Source: Ulota crispa
Taxonomy: Eukaryota > Streptophyta > Bryopsida > Orthotrichales > Orthotrichaceae
Direction of reading: 5' to 3'
DNA: 64,000 bases
Assembly: GCA_963920765.1 (NCBI GenBank)
Contig: OY987243.1
Coordinates: forward strand, 17,851,419 to 17,915,418
Below, piece by piece: positions 49,235 to 60,932 of the stretch (positions are counted from its first letter, which is position 1; every line of letters starts with the position of its first letter). The translations under genes were made by a program, and so were the position numbers. The notes beneath the pieces are model-generated. The model saw only the letters and a list, made by a program, of their open reading frames with translations. It searched no databases and was not told the DNA's origin.

Positions 49235-50159
49235 ACTTGTGTTATTCATCTTTATAGTTGCACGTTTCTCCTACAAATTTCAAACAAATCTTGTAATTTG
49301 GAATGGTAGGAACTATTCCATACTAATAAACTTTGTTGTCAAGACAACCATTCTAGACAAAGCCGGCCTGACCTTGCCCTTGTTCCTCTGCAATGTGCAC
49401 GTTAAAATGCAGGGCGATTATATATTAGAGGTTATAATAGCAAACCCTGTGTATTGCAACATTCTCTAGGTGTGCTTCTTCTATTTGTACATGTGGTCAA
49501 TGGATATAGGCCTCTCCATTATCTAGCACATGGAATTTGATGGAACTTGTCTGCGCCTTGTTCAGTTAGGGCTACCATAGCAGTGTCAGTATCTTAGGCG
49601 GCAATGCATAGAGCGTGCGTCAATTCAAATCCTAGTATTGTCTAGTTGTTTACATTCAACCAATGCCGGCACTGAATTTTGAGTTTAGAAGTATTAAACA
49701 TATGCTACTCATAGGGTCTTAATTGCAAAAAATGAGTCTAAAGATCAGAATTAGCGAGGGAAAAGCGCTCAACATTTGTAATGTGCATGAAATTTCTACT
49801 TCATGTAACCCTAAAACTGCCACACAACAACCAAACTTGGACCCGCCACTATATGACTAGAGACAGTCATGTGGCACTGGTGACGTGACTTTGACGTCTT
49901 TATAGCATGACTCTCAACGTGGTGAGCTTCCATTTTCTCTTGACACAGACTTACCTCATTGCATGGAACTCACAGCTCATCTTGATGTTTTCCTGCCTTG
50001 AAAAATGCAAGACAATAATGCCAAACTTGACTTGGTTTTCCCCGCACAAAAGAGGCAGCAGACGGAATCAACATAGGCAGAACTCCAAAGATTAACAAAG
50101 GTGCAATCTGACCTTGTTACATAATAGGGAGAAGTTGAGGTTCTCCAAATGGTGACGGA
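49235..50159. other. Gap between SET frame and transposase core
   Basis: No recognised coding. It contains several AGTCATGT/ATGACT motifs near 49,855-49,920 and is probably intron or spacer of the transposase unit. Confidence 0.45.
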
Positions 50160-53100
50160 GTGCTTTAATGGATATGAAGACTTCCATATGCAATATGATG
50201 AAGATGGCGGTTTAGCTACTGAATCCTTACTTCCCTCTGGAAGAGGACATTCAAGCCAATAGCAACAACAACGTAAAGAACTTGCAGGAAGAGCAAAAGG
50301 AAATGGGAGAAGGTGCTCCTACAATGCACATAGAAGACCCTGCCAGCGTGGACATGAACGCACTTTTGCATGAGGCAAACACACCACTTTTTTGTGGAAG
50401 CAAATCAAATCGCCTAACATCAACATTGCTCATCCTAGTTTGTTGTACCATGTTTGGCGTGCCAAACAAGTTTGTGGACGAGTTGCTCAAGCTATTGAAG
50501 GACAACATCCTACCCGAGGGCAACACACTCCCAAAGTTTTCTACAAAGCAAAAACTTTATTGATGAAATTGGGCCTCTCCTACAACTCAATACACTCTTG
50601 TAGAGATGGTTGCTGCCTATTCCAAAAGGAACTAGAACATGCAACGGAGTGGCCTACGTGCCATAAATCTTGGTATGTTCCCAATTTGAGCACTATACCT
50701 ATGAAAGTGTTGAGGCACTTTCTACTTATTTCGTGTTTAAGAAGAATGTATAGTTGCACGCGATTGGCTGAGCTCATGAGGTGGCACGTAGAAGGCAAAA
50801 ATATAGACAAGGTGATGAGGTCCGTGGTGGATTTTAAGGCTTGGAATCATGTCAATAACATTTGGCCGGGGTTTGCAAAGGAGGAACGCAACATTAGACT
50901 TGGGCTTGCACTAGATGGTGTTAACCCATTTAGGGCCCAAAGTTTGAGCCACTCCACATGGCCCATGGTGATGCTAAACTATAATCTTCCTCTGTGGTTG
51001 GTGACAAAAACTTTCTTTATGATGCTTATCCTGATCATACCAAGAAAGGAGAGCGTGACTGACAAGAATGTTGACATTTACATGGCGCCCTTGATTGAGG
51101 AGTAGCAAATGTTGTGGGAAGGGGTGAACTACTTAGATGGATCACGGCGAGACACTGAGGAACGAAGATTCAAGCTATGTAGCATATTATTGTGGACAGT
51201 GAATGACTTTCTTGCATATGGATTGATTTTTGGGCAGGTCACAAAGGGACACAAGGCTTGTCCTATATGTGGACCAAATGTTTCAACTCAACAATCAAAA
51301 GCGTTGAAGGAGAATGTCTATCTTGGGCATAGACGGCACTTGCCTATGTTTCATCCATGGAGACGTAAGCGGGGTAACTTTGATGGCAAGGTGGACCTCA
51401 AACCTCCTCCTCAAAGGATGAGTGGAGGAGAACACCTTTGCTATGCAAATGAATGCAAGGAATGGAAGATCAATCTTGCCCTGAACAACCGAGCTCAAAG
51501 TAAAGACCCCATTCAAAAACATGGTGTCAAGTGAAGGAGTTGTTTGTTTTCATTGCTATACTAGAAGGTGAATTTTTTTGGTGAAGTACTCATTTCATAA
51601 TCCCATGCATATCACCTGTGAGAAGAAATCTAGTTATAGATCACCAATACTCATGCGCTACAACTCTACGTTACATAGCGTGTTCATTTCTACCAAGTGA
51701 GGTGACTCAGCTAAGTTGTACAGCCTAGTACAGTCATGTAACTCAAAAGAGTCATGTCTAAACAACACAATTTTGCCTACTCATTCAGGCTAGCCACACG
51801 CTCAAGTGACGTAGGCCAAGTATTTTTGTTGCAGTAAGACCACTATTTAGTAGGTATGTAGTTGCATCTTGCAAGTTTTTTTGAAACATATGTTTTGACA
51901 ACCCATGTATTTCTGCAGGACTTTTTGATTAGACATATGCTAGACATGATGCATTGCGAGAAGAACCTCTCTACAAATATTATGAAAACCTTGTTTGGAG
52001 TAAAAGACAATATTGGAGTCCATTTGGACATGAAAGAAGCAGGTGTGAAGAGACATTTGTGGCCCGTCCTCAGAAGAAAAATTGAGGGTGTTATGCTACC
52101 TCAAGCGCCATATGTTCTAATCAAAAAAGAAGGAGCTGTTTTTGTAGAGCAGATCCGTTCACTGAAAACATCCATACAATACGTGGGCCATCTGAAAAAG
52201 CGCATACACACAAATGGGTGCATGAAAAGCCTAAAGTCCCACAACTACCACATCTTATTACAACAAGTCCTACCACTAAGAATTCGAATAGCCTTGAGGA
52301 AAGAGGTGCGCATTGCTATTATAATGCTATCCCGGGTGTTTAGAAGAATATGTGGTAAATCCATTAGTTTCAATGATATTGAGGACTTGAAGTCTGATGT
52401 GGCTACAACATTGTGTATATTGGAAAAAAATTTCCACATTCTTTATTCAATATCATGACCCATTTAGTTGTCCATCTAGTGGAAGAGGTGGAACTATGCA
52501 ATTCAATGCATACGCGCTGAATGTACCCTGTTGAGAGATACTTGAAGGTGCTCAAAGGATATATTAGAAATTGAGCTAGGCTTGAGGGCAGCATGGCGGA
52601 AAGGTACATAATAGTAGAAGCACTTGGCTTCTATATCAAGTACATGCAAGAGTACAAGGTCACGACTAGGAGGATTTGGGACGATAAGGAGGAACCAACA
52701 ATGACCGATGAGATGTTGGAAGGCCAAAGAGAATTACAATGCTTGTTTCCTACTCTACAAGAGTGGATACATGAATTTGTATTGAACGATGTGGCACCCT
52801 TGGAAAAATGGAGGAAGTACAAGCCTGTAACAACAGTGCCTTTTTATCTATGCATAGGCTCTGCTTTCATTAACTTACATAGTCATGTCTATAGCTGGCA
52901 ATGACTATTCATAATGATGTTTATATAGTCATGAGACTATATGCAGTCAAATGTATCAACTATGAGAGATGCAATGCGGTCCGTTAAGGCAGTGCGGTTC
53001 CAAGATAAATGAATGATGTTTGCATCAAATACTGAATTATGAAATGGTGGTGGACTTGTATTAGTGGGATTTTGTAAGAAACACGGGGAGAAAATGGTGC

Positions 53101-53954
53101 GTCGCAAGAAAATGTGTCACAAATATAGGCATAGAAGGAGTAGGAGCCGAGTGGTATATCCAGCAGAAATGCAAAATGAAGAATTTTACGTATGGTTTCT
53201 CAAAGCAGCTGTACACACCATAGAATTTGGTACCAAAGACGTAGATGATAATGTACGGATTCTGATCCTTCCTCCATCGAATCAAGCAAGGTCTTACAAA
53301 TCCATATTCGCTTTTGAAAACTACATTCAAGTTCAGAGCTCAGAGAAGCACCTGACTACTATGGATTCTGGTGTAGCTGCAACGTTTCAACAATTATGTT
53401 GGTCAAGAACAAGGGATACGAACATGAGGATAGCAGATCTAGAGTATGTGGGATGGATGGAGGAAATAATATCTATGGACTATGGGCAATTCAAGGTGGT
53501 TGTTCTCTATTGCAATTGGGTGGTTGCAAATACTAGAGGCAACTCAGCTACTATGAAACGTGATACCTATGGATTTACAAGTATGAACTTTGATAGATTA
53601 ATTGCGCATTCTACACAATCTTTTGCGTTCCCTCTCCATGTTCAACAGATGTTGTTTTTGACGGATATAGAGAAGTCTAGATAGAATGTGGTGCTACTCA
53701 AGAAACCAAAGAGTATACAAAATTTCTGCAAATCTGATGACACACTTGCAGTAGAGTGCATACCTCTCGGTAGAACAACCGACTTCCAAGGACTACAAGC
53801 CACAAGATTGAATGATGACCTCTAACTGCAAACATGCATGTTGTCCAATGCAGTGGAAGTGGACACTAACGTGGTTGCATCAGCATTGCACCGTCTTAGA
53901 TCAAAAGATGCGGAAACAGAGGACATGGTGTATTCAGAATCAGATCTAGAGTGA

Positions 53955-56900
53955 CACCCCCGCTCATAGCAAGCGTTGTCCTGATGGAGATCCCTTCATC
54001 ATGTAGATACTTGTTATTTATTTATATTTGTATTGATTTTAATAAATCAATAATTGAAGCAAAAATGGTGGTCGTGGTGAGAATCAATGTTTAGTGACAG
54101 CACAGCGATTATATATTCCAGTGCATTGCGCCGTCTTGTCACATGCACAACTCAAGGAGATAGGTAGTGGATTGGCTGGGCCAATTTTCTGCTTCACTAG
54201 CTGCTAAGTCGTAGGCTACCATTATCACTCAACAAGTCCAATGGAATTCAAACCCAGATCAGCGGACAGCCAGAGACAACCGCTTTTCCAACCAACCAAA
54301 TCTATGACTTCGCGGTTGAAAACAAACATTTAACGCTATTATATGCTCGCAAGGGCACGTAGCCACTTTACAATGGTGTTTATTCTGTAATTTAATCATA
54401 TATATATATTTATCTAGATGTTTTAGAGGGCTCAAATATTTTACCTTTGTTTGAATAAAAAATAAAAAATATTAAAGGTTTAGAAATGAATGAGAAAAAT
54501 GTGAAAGAAAAAAAAATTTAGCATCTATACTGGGATTAAGATGGAGAGGAGCATGGGCTAATGTGCCCCACTTTCCTACTTTAAATAGGGTCAAAATTAA
54601 CGAGGAGAGATTCTTTAGTATGTTGGAAGTTAATGTATGAGTGTTAGTTGGAAGAGAGAAGAAATCCCAAAAAATTTATGTGAAATTTTTTTTTGTGTAA
54701 ACATGATTTTGAGCTGAAATTTGGAAGAGCTGTTCCTTGTGTGATTACCTTTCCAAAATGAGTTTGCAAGTTTGATTTGAAGTTGTGATTCAAAAGTTAT
54801 GAGTGTTTGAATTCTGGAGTCAAAAAATCAAATTATGAAGAAAGGCTGAGAGTTTGACAAGGCATAGCTTATAACATGTATATTATTTTGCCACAAAATT
54901 TGAAAAAAATGTTCATTGTAGTCTTAGCTTTTTAGAAAATCTTTAAACGTGAGATTTGGAGCTTAGAGGAGAAAGTTATGGAGGTGTAAAAGATTGGAGG
55001 TGTGAAAGATTGGAGGTGTAAAAGATTGGAGGTGTAAAAGATTGGAGGTGTCAAGGATTGGAGGTGTCAAGGATTGGAGGTGTCAAAGATTGGAGGTGTC
55101 AAAGATTGGAGGTGTCAAGGATTAGAGGTGTCAAGGATTAGAGGTGTTAAAGATTGGAGGTGGCTGCTCTTTTGTTGGGAAAAAACCGAAACTTTGAAGA
55201 GTTATAATTTTTGAATAGTATGAAATTTTCTTTTCAAAATTTTAGGAGTGATAGTTTATTGTTGTAGCTTTCCAAATTGTTTTTAATCATTCCATTTAAA
55301 ATCTTATTGAAGAAGTTATAGTGTGTAGAAGATGAGGGTTTGGATGCTCTTTAAAAAAATTGAGACTTACAATTTGATTAATTAGAACTTTTGTGCAGAG
55401 TTTTATTTTGAAATGAAAATTTTAGGAGTTGTAGTTGATGGTATTGTCTTTCCAAATTAATATCACATTTTTATGGATAATGTGTAGAACAAAAGTTATA
55501 AAGGTTTATAGAGGCAGTATTTAGTGTGCAAAGAGGAAGAAGAACCTCTATTTTAAACCCGCATAACTTTTTGACAGTAGCTTAGATTGAATTTAAATTT
55601 GGAGAGATGTTAGAAGGTTAGAAGAACTTTTCAAGTTGCTATTATGTTTAACATTTGGATCTTTGAGCCATATGTGACATTAGATAGAAGGCCGCAGCTT
55701 TTCTAGGACTTGTTATTTGTAATATTCTCCATTGTTTTTATTAAAACATAAAGACTTGAAGACATGAAAATTTGAAGATCTGAAGATATAAAGACTTCAA
55801 AAGGAATATTTTGAATTTATTTTTTATGTATCTGTGAGATGTGACTTTGTTATTTCTAGCCGATTTTGGAGGCTTGTTTGTTAATTCATTTCTATTCTGT
55901 TTTGTAAACCTTGTTGCGGGCAATATGGGTTAAATCAAATTTAGCCTCATTTATTGTTGTGGTGACAAAATGAGATAGATCATCCACATGGTCGAGACTT
56001 GCTATGTTCTCACGATCTAAAGTTTTGACCAGCAGATTGTGGATTTGATTTTAGGATCCTATCATACGGACGGCAGCTCGTGTTTGTTGTCCCGATGTAC
56101 TCGTCCTATATCCACTAGGCTCTTATCCCTACTTTGACATTTATACTTTTAGAACCAATCATAGGATAGGCCAACGGAAAACTGAAGACTGAAGATTTTA
56201 AAAGTGAAGATCAAGATCGATAACGATTTTTAGTTAACAAAGCACAATTGCAACGAGACATCCTGCGTGTTCTCAAGGCGCACTTCTCTCAACCCGACAA
56301 CGTCCCTGAGTTGCCTAATCAAAGAGTGTATTAAGCTCTCATTGTTATAAACAGCACTCATTGATAAACCATGAAAAAATCTAGGAAAGTAATGAAAAAC
56401 GCATAGAAGCAAGTCACCTTTGTATTTTAATATTGTAGGATACTATCTGTTGTTTTCTATGTGACAAAAAAGAAAATGCATGTTAGGTTTGTTTGTACGT
56501 GAAAGAATGCACCGCAGATGCCACACGTGTATGACCATGTCCATAACAGATCAGCCATGCTCTGAATGTGTTTGCAGGAAGTCTCAAATGCAAAAGACTC
56601 CATACAGTAATTTTTTTCTGGAAATTGTAAGTAGTAGAGGTAGGTAATATAGAGACAGCGCTACAAGAATTCTTGAGAGCACTCACGAGCATTGTGCAAC
56701 AACTTCATTGTAAACCCATAGTATGTGTCGGGCACATTCATTTTTGAATGAATGGGAGGAAATTTTGTTTTCTGTCGTAAAACCAGATGAAGATTTTCAA
56801 ACCTTGTTTGCATTTGGAAAGATCGTCAGAGTGCGCAGTCATATTTCGTTAGGAACCATGGCATTCCAAGATGTTCGGGCAAACCTCGTTGTAATTTAGG

Positions 56901-57469
56901 TTTTTGGAAGGTTCCATGGAGCACTGAAATTCATATCGTGTAATACTCAAATGAAATTTAAACTTGTCTAAACCCTAAACCAAAATATTCCCACGTTTGA
57001 TAGCCCCCTGGAATTTCATTCCAATTGTGAAACCTGAGACCCTCCAAGTTGCTGTAAAATGTGTAGAAAAGCCTGAAAAAACAATGAATATTGATTCGCT
57101 CCATAAATTACAGTGAGCAACCCCAAAAGAACGAACAAAAACTAGGTCATGTGTATCCCACGGATGAACCCTACAAAAACTGCCCACCAATCTCTGGGCA
57201 GATAGGGGGGAACTGACGGTATTACATGACTGCTTCATACGACTGAAAACAGTCATTTCACTACGGAAAGATCTGAACGTTCCCCAGGAATGCTCCATGC
57301 CCATTCCTCAGGCAAGTATTCAATTTTCTTGTTGTTCCCAACCCGTGCGTATGATATTTCAGGGCGTATATGTGACTAGCAGTCATGCGGAGGTGATGGC
57401 TAGCCGGATTCTGGGAAATTGTTATTGCCGACAGTTGCAAGTCACAGGAGGTCACATTGACCGAGTCAT
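53955..57469. other. Right non-coding arm of the CACTA element
   Basis: Unusually long (3.5 kb) and without coding likeness. About 54,360-56,480 is markedly AT-rich and carries a minisatellite; this may be an extra insertion, but no end signature is visible. The last ~250 bases again carry AGTCAT/AGTCATG/GAGTCAT motifs near 57,253, 57,383 and 57,463, as in the left arm. Confidence 0.55.
54980..55165. repeat. 16 bp minisatellite, ~11 copies
   Basis: Head-to-tail copies of GGAGGTGTNAARGATT, nearly identical, with a late switch from 'gtgtaaaa' to 'gtgtcaag' types. The uniformity suggests recent expansion by replication slippage within the transposon's right arm. Confidence 0.9.
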
Positions 57470-57492
57470 AAAATGCTGCTATTGTTGTAGTG
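57470..57492. repeat. CACTA right terminal inverted repeat
   Basis: Perfect 23-base inverted copy of 41,639-41,661, ending GCTATTGTTGTAGTG, followed by the AGA target duplication. Confidence 0.95.
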
Positions 57493-58205
57493 AGACCAGA
57501 TCATGTAATACAGTGGTGCTTGGTTAGCATCAATTTTTGTAAGAGCAATAATTGGATAAAATCACAATCCCATTTCTCTTTTGCTCAAAAGTATGTATTA
57601 TAAGTTTGGTTAAGGTCAAGTGCTTGCATATGGTCAATGTTTTCTTTTCATCAATTCCCATTTTGACTTTTTAATTAGAAAGGTGTTTGGTTAATGTCCC
57701 AAAAACATGAGTGGGAAAGCACCTCCAAAGTTGCAACCCCTAAAACTAGGGAAAGTAACACAAATGAAGGGTTTGTTTATGATCAATGCTTGGATAAGGT
57801 CAACACTTTCTACAAGCCCAAAGTGTTGACGCTAACCAAGCACCACTGTAACAGTTTAGGGTTTAGGGTTTGTAGAGCTATGTTTTCAATGGAAGCAAAG
57901 AGGCAATTAAATTTAAATTATATTATATTATATTAATTCAATTAATGAGTGTAAGCCACAAGTACATAGAGCCAGCTTTAAAAAACAAAGAGGCAAATCT
58001 AAATTTGATTAGATTCTACTGTTCCAATTTACAACTAAATGCCACAATTATAGCCAACTAAAAAAAGCAAAGAGGCATGTGTAAATTTGGTTAGATTAGA
58101 CCAATCCAAGTAATAATGGTTATATGACACAAATATACAGAGCAATCATAAAAGAGCTAAAGAGATAAGTGTATATTTGGTTAGGTTAGACTAACCCAAT
58201 AGTTG
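57493..58205. repeat. ~183 bp tandem repeat array, right part
   Basis: The array continues from exactly the base where the CACTA element split it, is opened again by the MITE at 57,511-57,848, and goes on with TTTAGGGTTTAGGG, 'gctatgttttcaatgg' and 'gaggcaattaaat' segments to about 58,205. Confidence 0.85.
57511..57848. mobile_element. 338 bp MITE with TA duplication, nested in the array
   Basis: Ends CAGTGGTGCTTGGTTAGC and its perfect inverted copy GCTAACCAAGCACCACTG; TA lies on both sides (57509-57510, 57849-57850) and the outer flanks join to the array sequence 'catgtaataacagtttaggg'. Tc1/mariner-like. The interior has further mirrored pieces (TTGGTTAAGGTCAAG, TTGGATAAGGTCAAC). No coding capacity. 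Confidence 0.88.
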
Positions 58206-58844
58206 TGTCTTTTGTGAAACAATGATATATCATTGGGATAAGGAATTTGAGTATGTGAGTAGGTATGTAGTAGAATTTGGTCTAATATACTACAAAAGGC
58301 TGCTAGGGCCATGTTACACTTTAGTATTTATGGTATTTAGTGTTGGCAACACTAATTACAAACCCCAACACTAAATGTCAACACGTCCATTAGTGTTACT
58401 AACACCCAATGTCATCCTAACTCTCATTTGTCAACTATTGTAATTTTTGGGAGTAACTTTTGTTTTAAAGTTTGCATTTAGTGTTAGAAATTGGTTTATT
58501 TTTATTACAACAAAATAGTATAAATTAAAGATATGATTTAATATGTAAACAATTATTTGGTACAAATCACAAACTTGGGCCGGATTGAGTTTCTTCATTA
58601 AATTAAAGTCATTGTCACCGTTCATTAATAAAAAATGATCTAAAAGAAGATTTTCAATAGTATCTATGTGGGTAATGCTTGTAACCTAGACATGTCTTGC
58701 AAAGAGTCATGGGACTTAACCTTGAATAGAAATCTAGAAAAAATAATCAAGGTATAAAAGAAAAAAATGGAATAAAAAAGAAGTAAGAACAAGAATAGGA
58801 AAAAAAAGTGGAATAAAAGAGGTGTTTTTTGAAAAAGAAATTAT
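58206..58844. other. Non-coding spacer with a small inverted motif
   Basis: AT-rich. The phrase 'tttagtgttggcaacactaatt' with 'ttagtgttactaacac' near 58,340-58,410 shows short local inverted repeats. No gene seen. Confidence 0.4.
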
Positions 58845-60689
58845 TTAACCCTTTAAAGACTACACGCATTTTCACAAAATCCACTAGAAACCAAGGCAAT
58901 AAACTTAGATGTGCAATTGAATCATATATGGATCCAATTTGAATAATTCAACCGTATAAATGGGAAGAACACCTTGTTTATTATAAAGTATCAAGATTTT
59001 CAACAAGATCGAAAGTTGGAGATGAAGTATTATAATGACTAAGTGAGCCGTAGGTGGAAAGTCTTTAGTTTTACATGCTTGTGTGGTTTTGGATCTAACT
59101 ATTTCATACAAACCTTGCTTGAGAAGAGCCTTATATTTCTAGAAAGCAGGATTTCCCACATTTTCCAATAAAATTTCACACAAAATGGAAGAAAATAGCA
59201 ATCACAAGCAATGTAGCTAAGAGGACAGAAAAGGGTCATAAATCCTACTGTATTTGCTATCCAAAAACAAATATACAAGAAATTTGGTAAATGCGACTAA
59301 AAATCCAATTGGTGAAAACAATCAAGAATTGGCCTTAAATGTAGGATGACAAATTGTAAAGATGAAATTATAGCACCATTACAATAGGTCTTCAAATACT
59401 ACAATTACACTACTATCGTATAGAGAAACAATCCAAGCGTACTTCTTAACCCCTAAAGGACCATTCTCCCTTCAAAGGACAAATGAGATTTTGGGCATAT
59501 ACCTTTAGATAAGCTACTTTGTGTGATTTTTTGAAACTTTTACTAAAGGTAGGGAATTCAAAGATCTATGTGGGCATCTAGATTTTTCTTCATTTTGACA
59601 TTTGACGAAGAAGTTATGCATGAAATTATGAAAATTTGAGGAGGATTGCCCATTTCGGCATCCCAAAAACTTTTATAAAAATTGCATTTTTTTAAAATAA
59701 AAATTTGGAATTGGTTCTTTAGATTTTTGTATATGTGCAAAGCTTTGAATCATTCAATTTCTATAAATGAAACAAAAGTTATGAGGAGTTTTTGTTTGCA
59801 GGCAGTTTTGGATTCACTACTCTAAATAAACTTTGAAGTTCCTTATTTTATTCAATTTTCAGTATTTTGGAAAAAAAACAAAACCTACAGATGTAGATTT
59901 TTTATTACAAGATCACAACCGTTGGGATTTGCATTTTTGAATTTAATAAATAAATTCTTAGCAATTTAGTGTTTTGACTCATTCTCTATTTCTTTCTACT
60001 TACAATTTTTCCCATGTGTTGTACAGTTCCAATTGATTTGAAAATTCTCCCACATATACCTAATTTGATCTCCTACATGGAAAAATAAAAGCGCAACTTT
60101 GGATAGAGCAATTTTTTTCATGTACAAGTGGTCAAAGGCTTCTGAAATTTATTGGCAACAAGGAAAACAACATTTTCCCTTCACTTCAGATGTAACTATC
60201 TCCCTCCTCTTCATTTAGAATGATTTGGTTTTTTCCCATAAGTACCTCTTCTAATTTAAGATAAGATCCTACGATTGAATTTCCAAAAAAATAAAAAAAT
60301 CTACCCTTACTCATCCTTAGAAGTGGCAGTTTTCAATGATATTGGCAGGAAAAAGGGCTTGGTCTTTTAGGGGTTAAGCAATTTGAATTTTTTAAGGACT
60401 CCACAACAGAAATTTGACATCCTTCTTGGATATTTGATGTATTATGTTGTTGCTTTGATCCATCTTTGACCAAAAATGGATATGTATTTCAAGGCCATAT
60501 TGTATAAATATCATTATTTTCCAACTCCCATTCCCAATTCCATTGTTTTTTTTGGGTTGGATGGAATATTCTTGTGATCGGCATTCTTCAAGACTAATTT
60601 CCAAATTGTTGAGCAAGTTTACTGTATATGCAAAAAGAACCACTCTCTTGAACCAAAATATGGTTTGGTAGTTCCTAACTTAGGATTAA
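58845..60689. mobile_element. TTAA-bounded piggyBac-like element, copy B, with nested element
   Basis: TTAA at 58845-58848 and 60686-60689; the left end CCCTTTAAAGACTACAC is a typical piggyBac-style terminus, and the right end, inverted, reads TCCTAAGTTAGGAACTACC. It is the reverse-oriented homologue of copy A (23,357-24,713). It lacks copy A's nested MITE, and instead has a 924 bp TTAA element inserted at 59,450-60,373. No coding capacity recognised. Confidence 0.82.
59446..60377. mobile_element. TTAA element nested in copy B
   Basis: TTAA occurs on both sides (59446-59449, 60374-60377) with ends CCCCTAAAGGACC and, inverted, CCCCTAAAAGACC. In copy A the same place reads 'gcgtattcttcaagcaattt' without the insert, so this is a proven TTAA insertion. 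The first ~350 bases resemble an arm of the 17.4 kb hairpin element (ACAAATGAGATTTTGGGC, ATCTTTTGTGTGATTTTT-like), so the two share a family. Non-coding. Confidence 0.87.
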
Positions 60690-60757
60690 GGTTAGCTTCA
60701 CCATCATTAGTTACACACTACTAGTCAAATCCAAAATTGATTCAAGCAGTGATGTTG

Positions 60758-60932
60758 ACATGACCTGTTGAAGTCGTGCTTAGCTCTCATGCTTGAAGCC
60801 CTACCAGCTCATAGTCCTGCACATGGAAAGGATTTAACTTAGATCTTGAAATGACCTCTTGAAGCCGTGCCTAGCTCTCATGCTTGAAGCATTGCCAACT
60901 CATAGTCTCGCACATGGAAAGGATTTAACTTA
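60758..60932. repeat. ~91 bp tandem duplication
   Basis: Two adjacent copies (about 60,758-60,841 and 60,849-60,932) share TAGCTCTCATGCTTGAAGC and CACATGGAAAGGATTTAACTT, ~90% alike by eye. No coding content is evident. Confidence 0.82.

Larger units (their letters stand above)
48300..53954 (+). pseudogene. CACTA Tnp2-type transposase (Transposase_21), decayed
   Basis: From ATG 48300: a Transposase-associated-like zinc segment (RRYSCPCCECSRGKVLL, then HKHLQSRKRDPAFTSSIW, ~48,420-48,550). The core starts ~50,160: ELLKLLKDNILPEGNTLPK, CHKSWYVPNLSTIPMKVLRH, RLAELMRWHVEGKNID. Likely catalytic residues remain: D in LALDGVNPF (50,914), D in WTVNDF (51,205), E in MHCEKN (51,958), with the ACPIC cysteine pair. 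A GT-AG intron spans 51,568-51,918. Then a DUF4218-like region (LLQQVLPLRIRIALRKEVR, VERYLKVLKGYIRN) to ~52,840 and a DUF4216-like region (VGWMEEIISMDYGQFKVVVL, 53,440-53,700), ending 53,954. Frame slips lie near 50,535 and 52,445; in-frame stops include 51,103, 51,532, 51,562, ~52,516 and 53,682. The SET frame lies between its first segment and core. Confidence 0.88.
41639..57492. mobile_element. Complete CACTA (En/Spm) DNA transposon, 15,854 bp
   Basis: The left end CACTACAACAATAGCAGC (41,639) is repeated inverted at the right end (57,492); the inverted repeats match perfectly for 23 bases. AGA flanks both ends (41,636-41,638; 57,493-57,495). The outer flanks join to 'gatagattagaccagatcatgtaat', which is exactly the 183 bp repeat read across, so the boundaries are proved by the empty-site structure. 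Inside are a plus-strand Tnp2-type transposase, a divergent minus-strand TNPA-type gene and a SET-domain frame. Both ends are rich in AGTCAC/AGTCAT motifs. Coding regions carry many stops, so the copy is not autonomous now, but it can perhaps still be moved by a related transposase because its ends are intact. Confidence 0.95.

Noticed and set aside
54360-56480. AT-rich block as a nested LTR element or separate transposon
   Set aside because: No long terminal repeats, inverted ends, target duplication or coding likeness could be found; only the minisatellite is certain.
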